From Thermoplasmata archaeon (GTDB lineage: Archaea; Thermoplasmatota; Thermoplasmata; Thermoplasmatales; Thermoplasmataceae): a DNA stretch of 54,454 bases. The position numbers and the translations under genes were made by a program. A model generated the notes under the pieces. The model had not been told where the DNA came from. It saw only the letters and a program-made list of their open reading frames with translations, and did no database searches. Every line of letters begins with the position of its first letter. Positions within the stretch are counted from its first letter, which is position 1. Below are positions 9,344 through 17,300 of the stretch, in pieces. The DNA is taken from assembly GCA_021803655.1 (NCBI GenBank), contig JAJZLK010000051.1, forward strand, positions 1-54,454, in the 5' to 3' direction.

Positions 9344-10261
9344 TTACGGGCTGATCTGTTTCCTGCCTGAAGAATCGCCTGACTTCAACGATCTCTCCTC
9401 TCTTATCCTGTCATAGGCTGTGATCAGCATGGAAACCACCATTATTGAACCGCCTGCAATCGTATAAACGGAAAGCCCCTCATTCAGTATCATCACGGAT
9501 GCAAGCACAGCGAAAACTGGTTCTCCCACGAATATGACTCCTGCAGCGGAGGGTTCGACATGTATGAGGGCCCTGTTTGAAACGTAAATTGCAAGTATGC
9601 CGGCGAAGACGGCGGTGAACACGAGGGTGAATATCACGATCGGGGGAAACTGCATTATGTAAGGACCGGAAAATGGAATCATGACGGCGGAAAATATCGA
9701 TACTGCAAACAGCTGGTAGAAGGTGAATGACCATGTCTCGATCTCCTTGGAAAACCTTGAAACGTAAACAATCTGTATCGCATACGCAGCCGCGCAAACT
9801 ATTGTGAGCATGTCTCCAAGCTGTATGCTGGAATTTCCCAGGGAACCAAGGGACATCATCACCAGGCCGAGAAACGAAATAACGGACGCTCCGGAATCAG
9901 CAGGTCTAGGCTTCTTTTTCAGCAATAACATGGAGAAGAGCGGGATCAGTACCACATAGAGCCCGGTTATGATCCCGGACCGGGACGAAGTGGTGTATTC
10001 AAGACCAACGGTCTGGAAGTAGTACCCGAGGAAGAGGAGGAAGCCGGCGATCATTCCGTGCGTGAACGTGCGTCGTTTCAGGAATTCCCTCTTTCCAGCG
10101 AGGAAAGGGATCATTATCACGGAAGAGAGGAGGAATCTCAGGAAGAGAAAGTTCAATGGTGAAATGTAAGCAAGTGATTCCTTGATCAGGGGAAAAGTAA
10201 CCCCCCAGAAGAAGGTTACGAGAAGAAGCAGGAACAGGTAGAACAGCTTCCTGTTCATCAT
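9344..10261 (-). CDS. EamA/DMT-family transporter
   Basis: A 305-residue inner-membrane protein with about ten hydrophobic segments arranged as two EamA repeats, typical of the drug/metabolite transporter superfamily. The first repeat opens with TFFWGVTFPLIKESLAYISP and the second ends with the GEPVFAVLASVMIL region, both familiar signatures. The substrate cannot be predicted; family members move amino acids, nucleosides or sugars. The start region is MMNRK; either Met is possible, and the first overlaps the stop of the upstream geranylgeranyl reductase gene by 4 bp, suggesting a two-gene operon. It converges on the helicase-nuclease gene with a 12-bp gap. Confidence 0.88.
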   Translation of the reverse strand: MMNRKLFYLFLLLLVTFFWGVTFPLIKESLAYISPLNFLFLRFLLSSVIMIPFLAGKREFLKRRTFTHGMIAGFLLFLGYYFQTVGLEYTTSSRSGIITGLYVVLIPLFSMLLLKKKPRPADSGASVISFLGLVMMSLGSLGNSSIQLGDMLTIVCAAAYAIQIVYVSRFSKEIETWSFTFYQLFAVSIFSAVMIPFSGPYIMQFPPIVIFTLVFTAVFAGILAIYVSNRALIHVEPSAAGVIFVGEPVFAVLASVMILNEGLSVYTIAGGSIMVVSMLITAYDRIREERSLKSGDSSGRKQISP

Positions 10262-11397
10262 ATCCGACCTGGAAGGAGATTTCTCAGGAGTCCCGGTTTT
10301 CTCAGGATCAGGGAGATTATTACTCTGGATGGATAATCTATATCACCTACTTCATTGATTTTCTCTATCGCCACAGGATCGGAAATCATGGAATATATGC
10401 GGTTGAACGCCCCGTCGGATATCATGGAGAAGAAGCGCTGGAACATTCCGTCAAACCAGAGTTCTGATCTCAGGTCTGACTTCCATCCCTTCTCATACAT
10501 TGAGAGAGTCTTTTCACTGAAATCTTCCCTCTCGAAGGCTGTGTTTACTGCATCCGCAGCATGTTTCGCGGACACCATTCCGGTATAGATCCCTCCGCCG
10601 CTGAGAGGTTTCACAATGCCGGCTGCATCTCCTACAAGGAGCGATCTGTCTGCATAGGTCTTCTTCAGGTACGCAATGGGAATCCCACCGCCGTTTATTC
10701 CCAGTATCTTGTTCTGCCCGAATTTGGCGTTAAGGTTGTTGAAGTATTTCAGAGATGCCCCTCCATGGGCTCCTACTCCGATTCTGGTTATGTTGCCGGA
10801 AGGGGTGGCCCACCCGAAGAATCCTCTTGTTACCTTCGATCCTACATACACCTCAACACTATCCTGGTCTTCCAGTTTCGCAGCGGAATCGACCTGGTAC
10901 GCGGAAATAATCCTTGAAGATCTTGTGCCAAACAGATCCCTTCTCACCCTGCTGTTGAGGCCGTCCGCCCCGATCACGATCCTGGCAGTCTCCTCCCTGA
11001 GCGTCCCCATTTCCCTGTATACAACAGTGGCTGAATCTTCCGTTACCTTCACGCTCCTGACCCTGGAGTCTATTCTCAGATCAGTTCCAGCCCCTATAGA
11101 CTGGCCGGCACAATCCTTGTCAAATGAATCCCGGTCAAGGACGATTGTCTTCTCCTTCTTGTGAACGTGTATTCTCTCCCCGTTTGGAAAAATGACATGG
11201 GCACCGGTGACGGTATTCACACCGGAGCGGGTTCTTACCATTCCTGTAACTCTCGCGGAAACCAGGCCTGTACATTCAACAGGTTTCCCTACCTCCCTGT
11301 GTTCCTCCAGATTAAGGACGTCATAACCCATCCTGGAAAGAGAATAGGAGGCATACGAACCAGCCGGTCCCGCTCCCACAACTATGACGTCACGCAC
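10258..11397 (-). CDS. Geranylgeranyl reductase family flavoprotein
   Basis: An FAD-dependent reductase of the GGR family, which in archaea saturates isoprenoid double bonds of membrane lipids or precursors. The N-terminus has the dinucleotide fold VVGAGPAGSYASYSL, followed by the family's CTGLVS segment, IGADGLNSRVRR in the middle, and the FAD-binding VGDAAGIVKPLSGGGIYTGM near residue 270. Upstream codons in this frame would extend over the divergent ABC gene; I place the start at GTG 11397, which gives MRDVIVVGAG and 379 residues. It is one of two GGR paralogs here; unlike the one at 30-31 kb it has no adjacent ferredoxin. Its substrate (lipid, quinone tail or another prenyl chain) is uncertain. 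The downstream EamA gene overlaps its stop. Confidence 0.88.
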   Translation of the reverse strand: MRDVIVVGAGPAGSYASYSLSRMGYDVLNLEEHREVGKPVECTGLVSARVTGMVRTRSGVNTVTGAHVIFPNGERIHVHKKEKTIVLDRDSFDKDCAGQSIGAGTDLRIDSRVRSVKVTEDSATVVYREMGTLREETARIVIGADGLNSRVRRDLFGTRSSRIISAYQVDSAAKLEDQDSVEVYVGSKVTRGFFGWATPSGNITRIGVGAHGGASLKYFNNLNAKFGQNKILGINGGGIPIAYLKKTYADRSLLVGDAAGIVKPLSGGGIYTGMVSAKHAADAVNTAFEREDFSEKTLSMYEKGWKSDLRSELWFDGMFQRFFSMISDGAFNRIYSMISDPVAIEKINEVGDIDYPSRVIISLILRKPGLLRNLLPGRI

Positions 11398-11478
11398 GAC
11401 AGTAAATGACCTGTAACAATAAAAACATGACAACTGCAGGACTACTTTGATCGCAGACCGGGCTGCATGGACAGCCAG

Positions 11479-11489
11479 CATATATATAA
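11479..11489 (+). promoter_or_regulatory. TATA element for the orphan ABC ATPase
   Basis: CATATATATAAG lies about 25 bp before the ATG at 11509, the spacing expected for an archaeal promoter giving a leaderless mRNA. No ribosome-binding sequence precedes the ATG. Confidence 0.65.
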
Positions 11490-11508
11490 GAGAAAACGTT
11501 AAGCGGTC

Positions 11509-12261
11509 ATGGAAGCGATTCTGACGCTCGAACGCGTTGGAATGTATTATTCGCATGACAAGAAGGATATTGTCAGTATAAAGGACGTATCATTTTCCGT
11601 GAACAGGAATGAATTCGTTTCCATAATCGGCCCATCTGGTTGTGGCAAGTCCACAATCGTGAAGATGATTCTTGACCTAGTTAAGCCCACATCCGGACGA
11701 ATAGTTTATGCGGGAGGTAATGCCCACCGCACCGGAAGCATTTCAGTGGTGTTCCAGAATGCAGCACTTTTTCCATGGCTTACGGTCCAGGAGAACGTTG
11801 AACTCGTTCTTGAAGGTCTCGAGAGAGACAGGAAGGGAAGGACGGAACGGGCTCTGAAATATATCCGTATGGTCGGGCTTGACGGTTTTGAGGATGCCTA
11901 TCCAAGAGAACTTTCCGGAGGCATGAAACAGAGGGTGTCACTTGCGAGGGCTCTCTCCACTGCTCCCGATCTCCTGCTTCTTGACGAACCGTTCTCCAGC
12001 CTTGATGTGTTTGCTGCCCAGGCTCTGAGGGAGGAGCTGCTGGATTTGTGGGAAAACCCTGAAATGCCTCCGAGAACCATCATAATGGTCACACACAATG
12101 TGGACGAGGCAGTACAGATGTCGGATCGGATAATCGTGCTGAGCAGCCGACCAAGCTATGTCAAGTCGGAGATGCCTGTATCTCTCCTGCGCCCAAGGAA
12201 TACGCGGAGCGAGGAATTCTATCAGACAGTGGATGCTGTTCTCACTGAAATGTCAAAGTAA
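11509..12261 (+). CDS. ABC transporter ATPase, nitrate/taurine type, orphan
   Basis: A 250-residue ABC ATPase most like the NrtD/SsuB/TauB group that drives uptake of nitrate, sulfonates or similar anions. Walker A is GPSGCGKST (41-49), the Q-loop is VVFQNAALFPWLT, the signature is ELSGGMKQRVSLARAL (134-149), Walker B is LLLLDEPFSSLD (155-166), and the switch is VTHNVDEA. Such ATPases normally sit beside a BPD-type permease and a binding protein, but neither neighbour is a transporter component, so its partners must be encoded elsewhere. The next element downstream is a hairpin and then an oppositely oriented hemerythrin gene. The substrate is unknown. Confidence 0.9.
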   Translation: MEAILTLERVGMYYSHDKKDIVSIKDVSFSVNRNEFVSIIGPSGCGKSTIVKMILDLVKPTSGRIVYAGGNAHRTGSISVVFQNAALFPWLTVQENVELVLEGLERDRKGRTERALKYIRMVGLDGFEDAYPRELSGGMKQRVSLARALSTAPDLLLLDEPFSSLDVFAAQALREELLDLWENPEMPPRTIIMVTHNVDEAVQMSDRIIVLSSRPSYVKSEMPVSLLRPRNTRSEEFYQTVDAVLTEMSK

Positions 12262-12320
12262 CGATCGCCCTCGTCGAGGTTGTTGCCAGCGGAATCTCAT
12301 TGGACGTTTACTGAGTATGA

Positions 12321-12338
12321 GGGGAGTTTTCGCTCCCC
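12321..12338. terminator. Hairpin between ABC ATPase and hemerythrin genes
   Basis: GGGGAG and CTCCCC form a perfect 6-bp stem around a TTTTCG loop. It sits 60 bp after the ABC stop and 25 bp beyond the stop of the convergent hemerythrin gene, where a terminator or transcript-end stabiliser would be placed. Function is inferred from position only. Confidence 0.45.
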
Positions 12339-12362
12339 GAAGACAACTCCGGAGATAGAGGT

Positions 12363-12875
12363 TCAGTTCCGTATCCTGAAAAGATATCGCAATGCGCTCT
12401 CGCTGAGACCTGTAGCCTTCATGTATTCTTTCACCCCGAACGATTCTATAATGGACATCGCATCGTTGACAGAAGACCTGATCTCCACGCTTTCGATTTC
12501 ATCCCATCTGGGAAAGAGATCAACTTCCTCCGTTGTGTTGTGTTCTACGAGTAACTTGAAGAAAAGTGGCTTTCTCTTCGCGACGAGATCTGCATCTCCA
12601 GCCTCATCCCACCGGATAATGTTGACAGCGAGCGTGTCGATCAGCTTATGATCTGCCTTGATTCTCTCAACCCTTTCCCGGAACTTTCCAGCATCCGGGA
12701 ACGAGTACGATTCCATAATCGGGAAGCATATCTTTTCCTCAACTTCTATGTGGCAGGTCTTGAGGTAAGAATGAAACGCCGTGAAAGTCCCGGAATCAAA
12801 AGGTTCTGAAGTTATCCACTTCGCATTCTTAATCGCAAGGTGCTCCAGGATCAGTATTTCTGCAAGATCTGCCAT
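12363..12875 (-). CDS. Hemerythrin HHE-domain protein
   Basis: A 170-residue four-helix protein of the hemerythrin-like HHE class, which binds a di-iron centre and acts in oxygen, nitric oxide or iron handling. Candidate ligands are His12 (EHLAIK), His42 and Glu46 in the HxxxE of CHIEVEEKICFP, His76 (ADHKLID), and His112 and Glu116 in the HxxxE of EHNTTEEVDLFPRWDE. The last 45 residues form an extra helical tail. It stands alone between the orphan ABC ATPase and a candidate small gene. Which ligand or gas it responds to cannot be told from the sequence. Confidence 0.88.
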   Translation of the reverse strand: MADLAEILILEHLAIKNAKWITSEPFDSGTFTAFHSYLKTCHIEVEEKICFPIMESYSFPDAGKFRERVERIKADHKLIDTLAVNIIRWDEAGDADLVAKRKPLFFKLLVEHNTTEEVDLFPRWDEIESVEIRSSVNDAMSIIESFGVKEYMKATGLSESALRYLFRIRN

Positions 12876-13106
12876 GGTTGTTATCCAATAAACGTATCCC
12901 GTTATGGGTTAATTCTTTTTACAGCCTGCATTGTATCCGGAGGTCATCTGCTCTCCATGACTCCAATTCCAGGGCCTCATAGGGTTTGATCCTCCTTTAT
13001 CGCCATGAAACCTCAAATGATTGGAGGGGGGCCCGTCAGGATCGATGACTATTATTGGGTAATTCAACTCTCAGCCACAGGGCATTAAACATGCGAGAAA
13101 CTTGTT

Positions 13107-13277
13107 CTATCTGGATCTGGAGAAACGAACTGTTTTCTTACCTTCCTCAATAAAGCCTGCGACATGTGTTCCAGCTGGAAATGCATCTTTAACTGTCCAA
13201 TTCTCATTAACAGTGCATCTTTTCCATCTTTCCCTCGTTTCGACGATCTTTATGCCATGTTTAGGTCCTCTGGACAT
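13107..13277 (-). CDS. Candidate 56-residue basic protein
   Basis: A short leftward frame (56 codons plus TAG) not overlapped by any convincing gene. The product begins MSRGPKHGIKIVETRERWKR, is rich in Lys and Arg, has a single Cys, no membrane segment, and a compact alternating pattern (DAFPAGTHVAGFIEEGKKTV) like a small beta-rich domain. An AAATATTG element lies about 20-25 bp before the ATG and there is no Shine-Dalgarno sequence, consistent with a leaderless mRNA. I recognise no family. The opposite-strand frame at 13102-13284 has poor composition and is probably its shadow. The remaining bases from 12876 to 13550 show nothing else I can support. Confidence 0.5.
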   Translation of the reverse strand: MSRGPKHGIKIVETRERWKRCTVNENWTVKDAFPAGTHVAGFIEEGKKTVRFSRSR

Positions 13278-13550
13278 CAATTAACAATCATGTTTACAAT
13301 ATTTAGGTTTTGGTAGGTGAACTGACGTCCTCTTCGTCATAAGCATCAACAAGATGTATCGATGACGGCCGGTGAAGAGCATTCTCTATGCATATTCATG
13401 CATTGTTTTTCCTCTTCCCAGGCAACATAAGTGCCCTGTGAGGTGTTTCTCCACAGGAAGGAACATGTGATTCGTGCGAAATGACGCCTTCTATTGAACA
13501 GGAGCAGTCCGATCCGTCAGAGGCTCAACAACTTTTTGAGCCGATTAACC

Positions 13551-14501
13551 ATGATAGCCGGACCACAGATGAGCAGTGATTTTCTTGACTTCACCACAGC
13601 GGATCTGCCATTTATTTCATGGTTTCCCGCATCCCACGAAATATCTGACGTGTCTATAAGGCAGCCATCCGAAAAGTGGGCCACAGTTAGGTATTTTGTC
13701 TATGTGAACGGAATCAGGATCAGGGTAAAGGAGTTCTTCATGGACTGGTTTTTTCCTGGCTTTCCCAAGAGCCTCATGAATAGCCTCTTCTCTGTCTACT
13801 CGCCATTGGATGCCATAGCCGACAAGGAGAGACTTCTCTTCATCGGGAAGAATTACAGGGGCAGATACGCTTCATCAACCTATATTGCAGGCACGACCGT
13901 GGAGATGGAATCACAGGAAGGAAACGCAGACAGGGAGATGACCGCCGTTTTCCGTGATCTTGTATGTGATCCTGAGGATGCACGGAATAAATGCGGCATG
14001 AGTTTTGAGGAGAGGTCTTATTTTGCAAAGGGAAGATCCGGTTCATGGTTTGAAGATCAGAGAATAAACAGGCTGAAATGGAACTCGCCCTCAATTTCGG
14101 AGGGGAAGTTCGCAGGTGGTTACAGTCTCTCATCTGTGGGACACCTCACGGTACACAACTCTGTCAAACAAGTTATAGCTGTTTTCCAGAAGGATTGTTT
14201 TGGCTCCGGTTTCTGGGTGGAGGTGGTTGCGAAGGACGCAGGCATTTCACATGCCTACTATTCAATGAGGCAGGAACCGGGACTCATGGACATGTTTGCT
14301 GATGAAGGATTCTTCCTCTCATGGAGGAAACCCCATGGTCCATACTTGGGGCAGGCAAAAACTCAGGATGGTGCAGTGGTCACGGTCGGAGCTTCACCAT
14401 TTGCTGATATGTCACTTATAAGGGATATTCTGTCAGGTGGAAATACGCTCGACAGGCTTTCAGAAATGAGTACAGAGATCCACTCTCTTCTGGCTCACTA
14501 A
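13551..14501 (+). CDS. Uncharacterised 317-residue protein
   Basis: I do not recognise this protein. It looks soluble, with many aromatic residues (FISWFPASHE, KEFFMDWFFPGFP, HAYYSMRQEPG) and no signal peptide or clear membrane helix. The last third alternates in the way of a beta-rich ligand-binding or enzyme domain (SVGHLTVHNSVKQVIAVFQ, GAVVTVGASPFADM). The frame opens upstream at TTG 13494, but ATG 13551 or 13569 are more natural starts; none has a clear ribosome-binding site or TATA box, so the start is uncertain. A short overlapping frame from ATG 13481 ends inside the 5' part. The gene is followed 33 bp later by marC, so the two may be cotranscribed. Confidence 0.6.
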   Translation: MIAGPQMSSDFLDFTTADLPFISWFPASHEISDVSIRQPSEKWATVRYFVYVNGIRIRVKEFFMDWFFPGFPKSLMNSLFSVYSPLDAIADKERLLFIGKNYRGRYASSTYIAGTTVEMESQEGNADREMTAVFRDLVCDPEDARNKCGMSFEERSYFAKGRSGSWFEDQRINRLKWNSPSISEGKFAGGYSLSSVGHLTVHNSVKQVIAVFQKDCFGSGFWVEVVAKDAGISHAYYSMRQEPGLMDMFADEGFFLSWRKPHGPYLGQAKTQDGAVVTVGASPFADMSLIRDILSGGNTLDRLSEMSTEIHSLLAH

Positions 14502-14534
14502 CTTATTATTCTCCATAACATTTGTCCTGATCGA

Positions 14535-15137
14535 ATGATCTCCCTTGTCGACTTCTTCAAGGTCTTTGTTCCGCTGTTCGTGGTCATTGACCCGTTCGGT
14601 TCTGTCGTGATCTTTATCTCGCTGACCGGTGAGATGGACGCAGGGGAGAGGAAAGTTGTAACAAAGGACGCAGTGATCTACGGATTCCTGATCCTTGCTT
14701 TCTTTGCAATTTTCGGGAACAGCATACTCTACTACTTCGGCATATCAATTGAAGCACTGGAGATTGCCGGAGGGCTCATACTCCTCATCATGGGAATCCA
14801 GATGGTCAGGGAAGGTGATCGCCCCAAGTCGGCAGGAGGGCAGGAAAAGGACATAGGGATAGTACCATTCGCGACACCTCTTCTGGCAGGTCCCGGGGCA
14901 ATTTCTCTTGTCATCATACTCATGAACGAGGGCTTCATTTATCTCCTGTACACCATGATATCGCTTTTAGCCCTGTTTGCTATCGTTTACATATTCTTCA
15001 CACACTCGGGAAGAATTTTCAGGTTATTTGGGGGAAAAGGACTGAAAGTGATCACGAGAATTTTCGGACTGCTTCTTGCAGGGTTCGCAATACAGTATTT
15101 CATCCTCGCACTGACAGCACTGCATGTTATCCCATGA
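14535..15137 (+). CDS. MarC-family integral membrane protein
   Basis: A 200-residue membrane protein with six hydrophobic segments of the MarC family, some archaeal members of which are reported to transport neutral amino acids; most have no assigned function. Signatures are FVPLFVVIDPFGSVVIFISLT near the N-terminus, the GGLILLIMGIQMV segment in the middle, and the cytoplasmic loop ending IGIVPFATPLLAGPGAISLVI before the fourth helix. The start at ATG 14535 fits the family N-terminus exactly. It lies between an unknown gene and agl3, in the same orientation as both. Confidence 0.9.
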   Translation: MISLVDFFKVFVPLFVVIDPFGSVVIFISLTGEMDAGERKVVTKDAVIYGFLILAFFAIFGNSILYYFGISIEALEIAGGLILLIMGIQMVREGDRPKSAGGQEKDIGIVPFATPLLAGPGAISLVIILMNEGFIYLLYTMISLLALFAIVYIFFTHSGRIFRLFGGKGLKVITRIFGLLLAGFAIQYFILALTALHVIP

Positions 15138-15249
15138 TGCACCATTAAAGCGCAGGACGAAGTTTCAGCACAATTTTTCTGATTCGTGAAAAGTGAAGCC
15201 ACGGAACGAGAGAAGGATTTAACATATCCGGATCACTTATCTCCATCGA

Positions 15250-16425
15250 ATGAAGGTCTTGGTTCTTGGAGTGGACGGGTACATAGGCTGGCCATTGGCG
15301 TTGAGGCTTCTTTCCAGGGGCCACCAGGTGAGCGGTGCGGACAGCTTCTTCACCAGGAAGAGGGTGAAGGAAGTTTCTTCCGACTCGGCTCTTCCAATAC
15401 AGTCTTTCTCCCGGAGAAACAGCTTCCTGAGAGATACCACAGGAAAGGAGATAGAATTCTTCAGGGGAGACGTTAGCGATCCAGATTTCATCTATGACAT
15501 GATCAGCGAAACGGAACCGGATGCAATTGTGCATCTAGCGGAACAGAGATCTGCTCCATATTCCATGCTTGGTCTCAAGCAGGCCTCGGAAACCATGCAG
15601 AAAAACATAATCTCTACCATGAACCTGATTTATGCTGTCAAGGATATAGTTCCAGAGAGCCACATACTCAAGCTTGGCACGATGGGTGAATACGGAACTC
15701 CAAACGTGGACATCCCGGAAGGCTTCTTTGAAGTGGAATTCAACGGCAGGAAAGATTATCTCCCCTTCCCCAAGAATGCAGGTTCATGGTATCACTGGAC
15801 AAAGGTTCACGACAGCAACAACCTGATGTTTGCAAACAGGGTCTGGGGAACAAGGATCACCGATGTTATGCAGGGCGTGGTATATGGAACGAGGACTGCA
15901 GATATAGTTGATGCGAACCAGTTTACCAGATTTGATATCGACGAGGTCTGGGGTACAGCCCTGAACAGGTTCTGTGCCCAGGCCATAGCTTCACTTCCCA
16001 TAACTCCCTATGGAAAAGGCGGGCAGACAAGGGGATTCCTCTCCCTCGAGGACAGCATCACATGCCTGACAATAGGGCTAGAGAAACCTCCTGCAAAGGG
16101 AGAGTACCGTGTATTCAACCAGTTTGACCAGCACTATTCCGTCATGGAGCTCGCGCTGAAGGTAAAAGAGGTTTATGAAAAGGAATACGGGCATAAGGCG
16201 GAGATTAAGCACGTCCCGAATCCAAGGGTTGAGAAGGAAGAGCACTACTATAAACCGGAATCGAGAAAGCTGAGGGAGCTCGGATACAAGCCCCAGGGCG
16301 ATCTTCAGAAGGACCTTGTCAGGATCATGGAAGATCTGTCGGGATACAGGGACAGAATCGAGAAACTCAAGCAGGTAATAATGCCAAAGACAGTGTGGGA
16401 GAAAAGCTCAGGGTTCAGTCACTGA
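15250..16425 (+). CDS. agl3: UDP-sulfoquinovose synthase
   Basis: An SDR-fold enzyme that converts UDP-glucose and sulfite to UDP-sulfoquinovose using bound NAD. It matches plant SQD1 and Sulfolobus Agl3: the N-terminal GVDGYIGWPLALRL nucleotide loop, Thr144 and Glu147 in LGTMGEYG, and the catalytic pair Tyr181/Lys185 in WYHWTKVHDSNN, a segment almost diagnostic for the family. The DVMQGVVYGTRT and PYGKGGQTRGFLSLEDS blocks also fit. In Sulfolobus acidocaldarius the product goes into the N-glycan of surface proteins; a similar use here is inferred. The end overlaps by 7 bp the end of a convergent sugar nucleotidyltransferase gene, which could supply the UDP-sugar. Confidence 0.93.
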   Translation: MKVLVLGVDGYIGWPLALRLLSRGHQVSGADSFFTRKRVKEVSSDSALPIQSFSRRNSFLRDTTGKEIEFFRGDVSDPDFIYDMISETEPDAIVHLAEQRSAPYSMLGLKQASETMQKNIISTMNLIYAVKDIVPESHILKLGTMGEYGTPNVDIPEGFFEVEFNGRKDYLPFPKNAGSWYHWTKVHDSNNLMFANRVWGTRITDVMQGVVYGTRTADIVDANQFTRFDIDEVWGTALNRFCAQAIASLPITPYGKGGQTRGFLSLEDSITCLTIGLEKPPAKGEYRVFNQFDQHYSVMELALKVKEVYEKEYGHKAEIKHVPNPRVEKEEHYYKPESRKLRELGYKPQGDLQKDLVRIMEDLSGYRDRIEKLKQVIMPKTVWEKSSGFSH

Positions 16426-17153
16426 TTCATGGTCGCGTCGAGGCTTCTCTGCAGAATCTTCACGTACTCAGAAGCAACCCCGACACTTATCCATTCGTTT
16501 CTTGAGAATTCCACGGCTTTCACCACTGTTCCTCCGGAAATAATCCTGCCTATGGCCGGAGTCAGCTCAATGTTTTCAAGCTTAGGGTCAAAGTGGCTGA
16601 ATATGCTTCTTGGCAATATGTAGGCGGCACACATCCCATAATTGGATATCGGGATGGCCGGCTTCTCGATGAGACCGGTAACCACAAGTTCATTTCCATG
16701 CGGTTCAAAGGACGCGTTGCCGTATCTTCTGGGATTATCGACCTTCATTACTGAAATTACCGGATCTCTTGAAGATGGAACTCCGAGTCTTGCATATGAA
16801 TCAGGAGGAAGGAGCATTCCGTCGCCGGCATTGAGGAGAAACAGGTCATCAGAGATAAAATCAACCGCGGAGAGAACAGCACCGCCATATCCGTTCTTAC
16901 TCTTCTGAAAAATGATCTCTGCATCCGGCATGAATGACCTTACGTATTCTATCGTTCTTGAATCGTCCGGATCTAGTACCACACCTACAGAATCTATGCC
17001 GGATAACCTCATCCTGTTGTATATTGTTTCAATTATCGGCCTGAGAACAAGGTTCCCGGATTCAAGGCTGTATACGGGGAGCATTTCCTTCCTGAGTCGC
17101 CCGTTCAGCCCGGATCTCGTTCCAAGTCCAGCAGCAGTTATCAGTCCCTGCAC
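16419..17153 (-). CDS. Sugar-phosphate nucleotidyltransferase (GalU-like)
   Basis: A 244-residue nucleotidyltransferase that condenses a sugar 1-phosphate with a nucleoside triphosphate. The N-terminal LITAAGLGTRSG and KEMLPVYS are the family's nucleotide-binding signature, followed by GYGGAVLSAVDFI, NAGDGMLL for the metal-binding Asp, and GLIEKPAIPISNYGM. The sequence resembles glucose-1-phosphate uridylyl- and thymidylyltransferases and lacks a C-terminal hexapeptide domain. The start is GTG 17153, backed by AGGTGA nine bases upstream. Since it faces agl3, whose substrate is UDP-glucose, a UTP:glucose-1-phosphate activity is a reasonable inference but not proven. Confidence 0.85.
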   Translation of the reverse strand: MQGLITAAGLGTRSGLNGRLRKEMLPVYSLESGNLVLRPIIETIYNRMRLSGIDSVGVVLDPDDSRTIEYVRSFMPDAEIIFQKSKNGYGGAVLSAVDFISDDLFLLNAGDGMLLPPDSYARLGVPSSRDPVISVMKVDNPRRYGNASFEPHGNELVVTGLIEKPAIPISNYGMCAAYILPRSIFSHFDPKLENIELTPAIGRIISGGTVVKAVEFSRNEWISVGVASEYVKILQRSLDATMNQ

Positions 17154-17300
17154 TTATGGCAAATCACCTGTAACTTAACAATGTTTCCATGTCTGAATTG
17201 TATTTGACGGGGAGAGGAACGCACGTGCCGGATCATGCAAGGGTACAGCAGCCATGACGCAGTATCTTGTGCTCTGCAGGTTCACGGGAGAGTGCCCGGG

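Noticed and set aside
13102-13284. Rightward 60-codon frame
   Set aside because: It is antisense to the 56-residue leftward frame, which has a better promoter and composition.
15250-16425. Reading this gene as a generic UDP-glucose 4-epimerase
   Set aside because: The TMGEYG and WYHWTKVHDSNN segments are specific to sulfoquinovose synthases.
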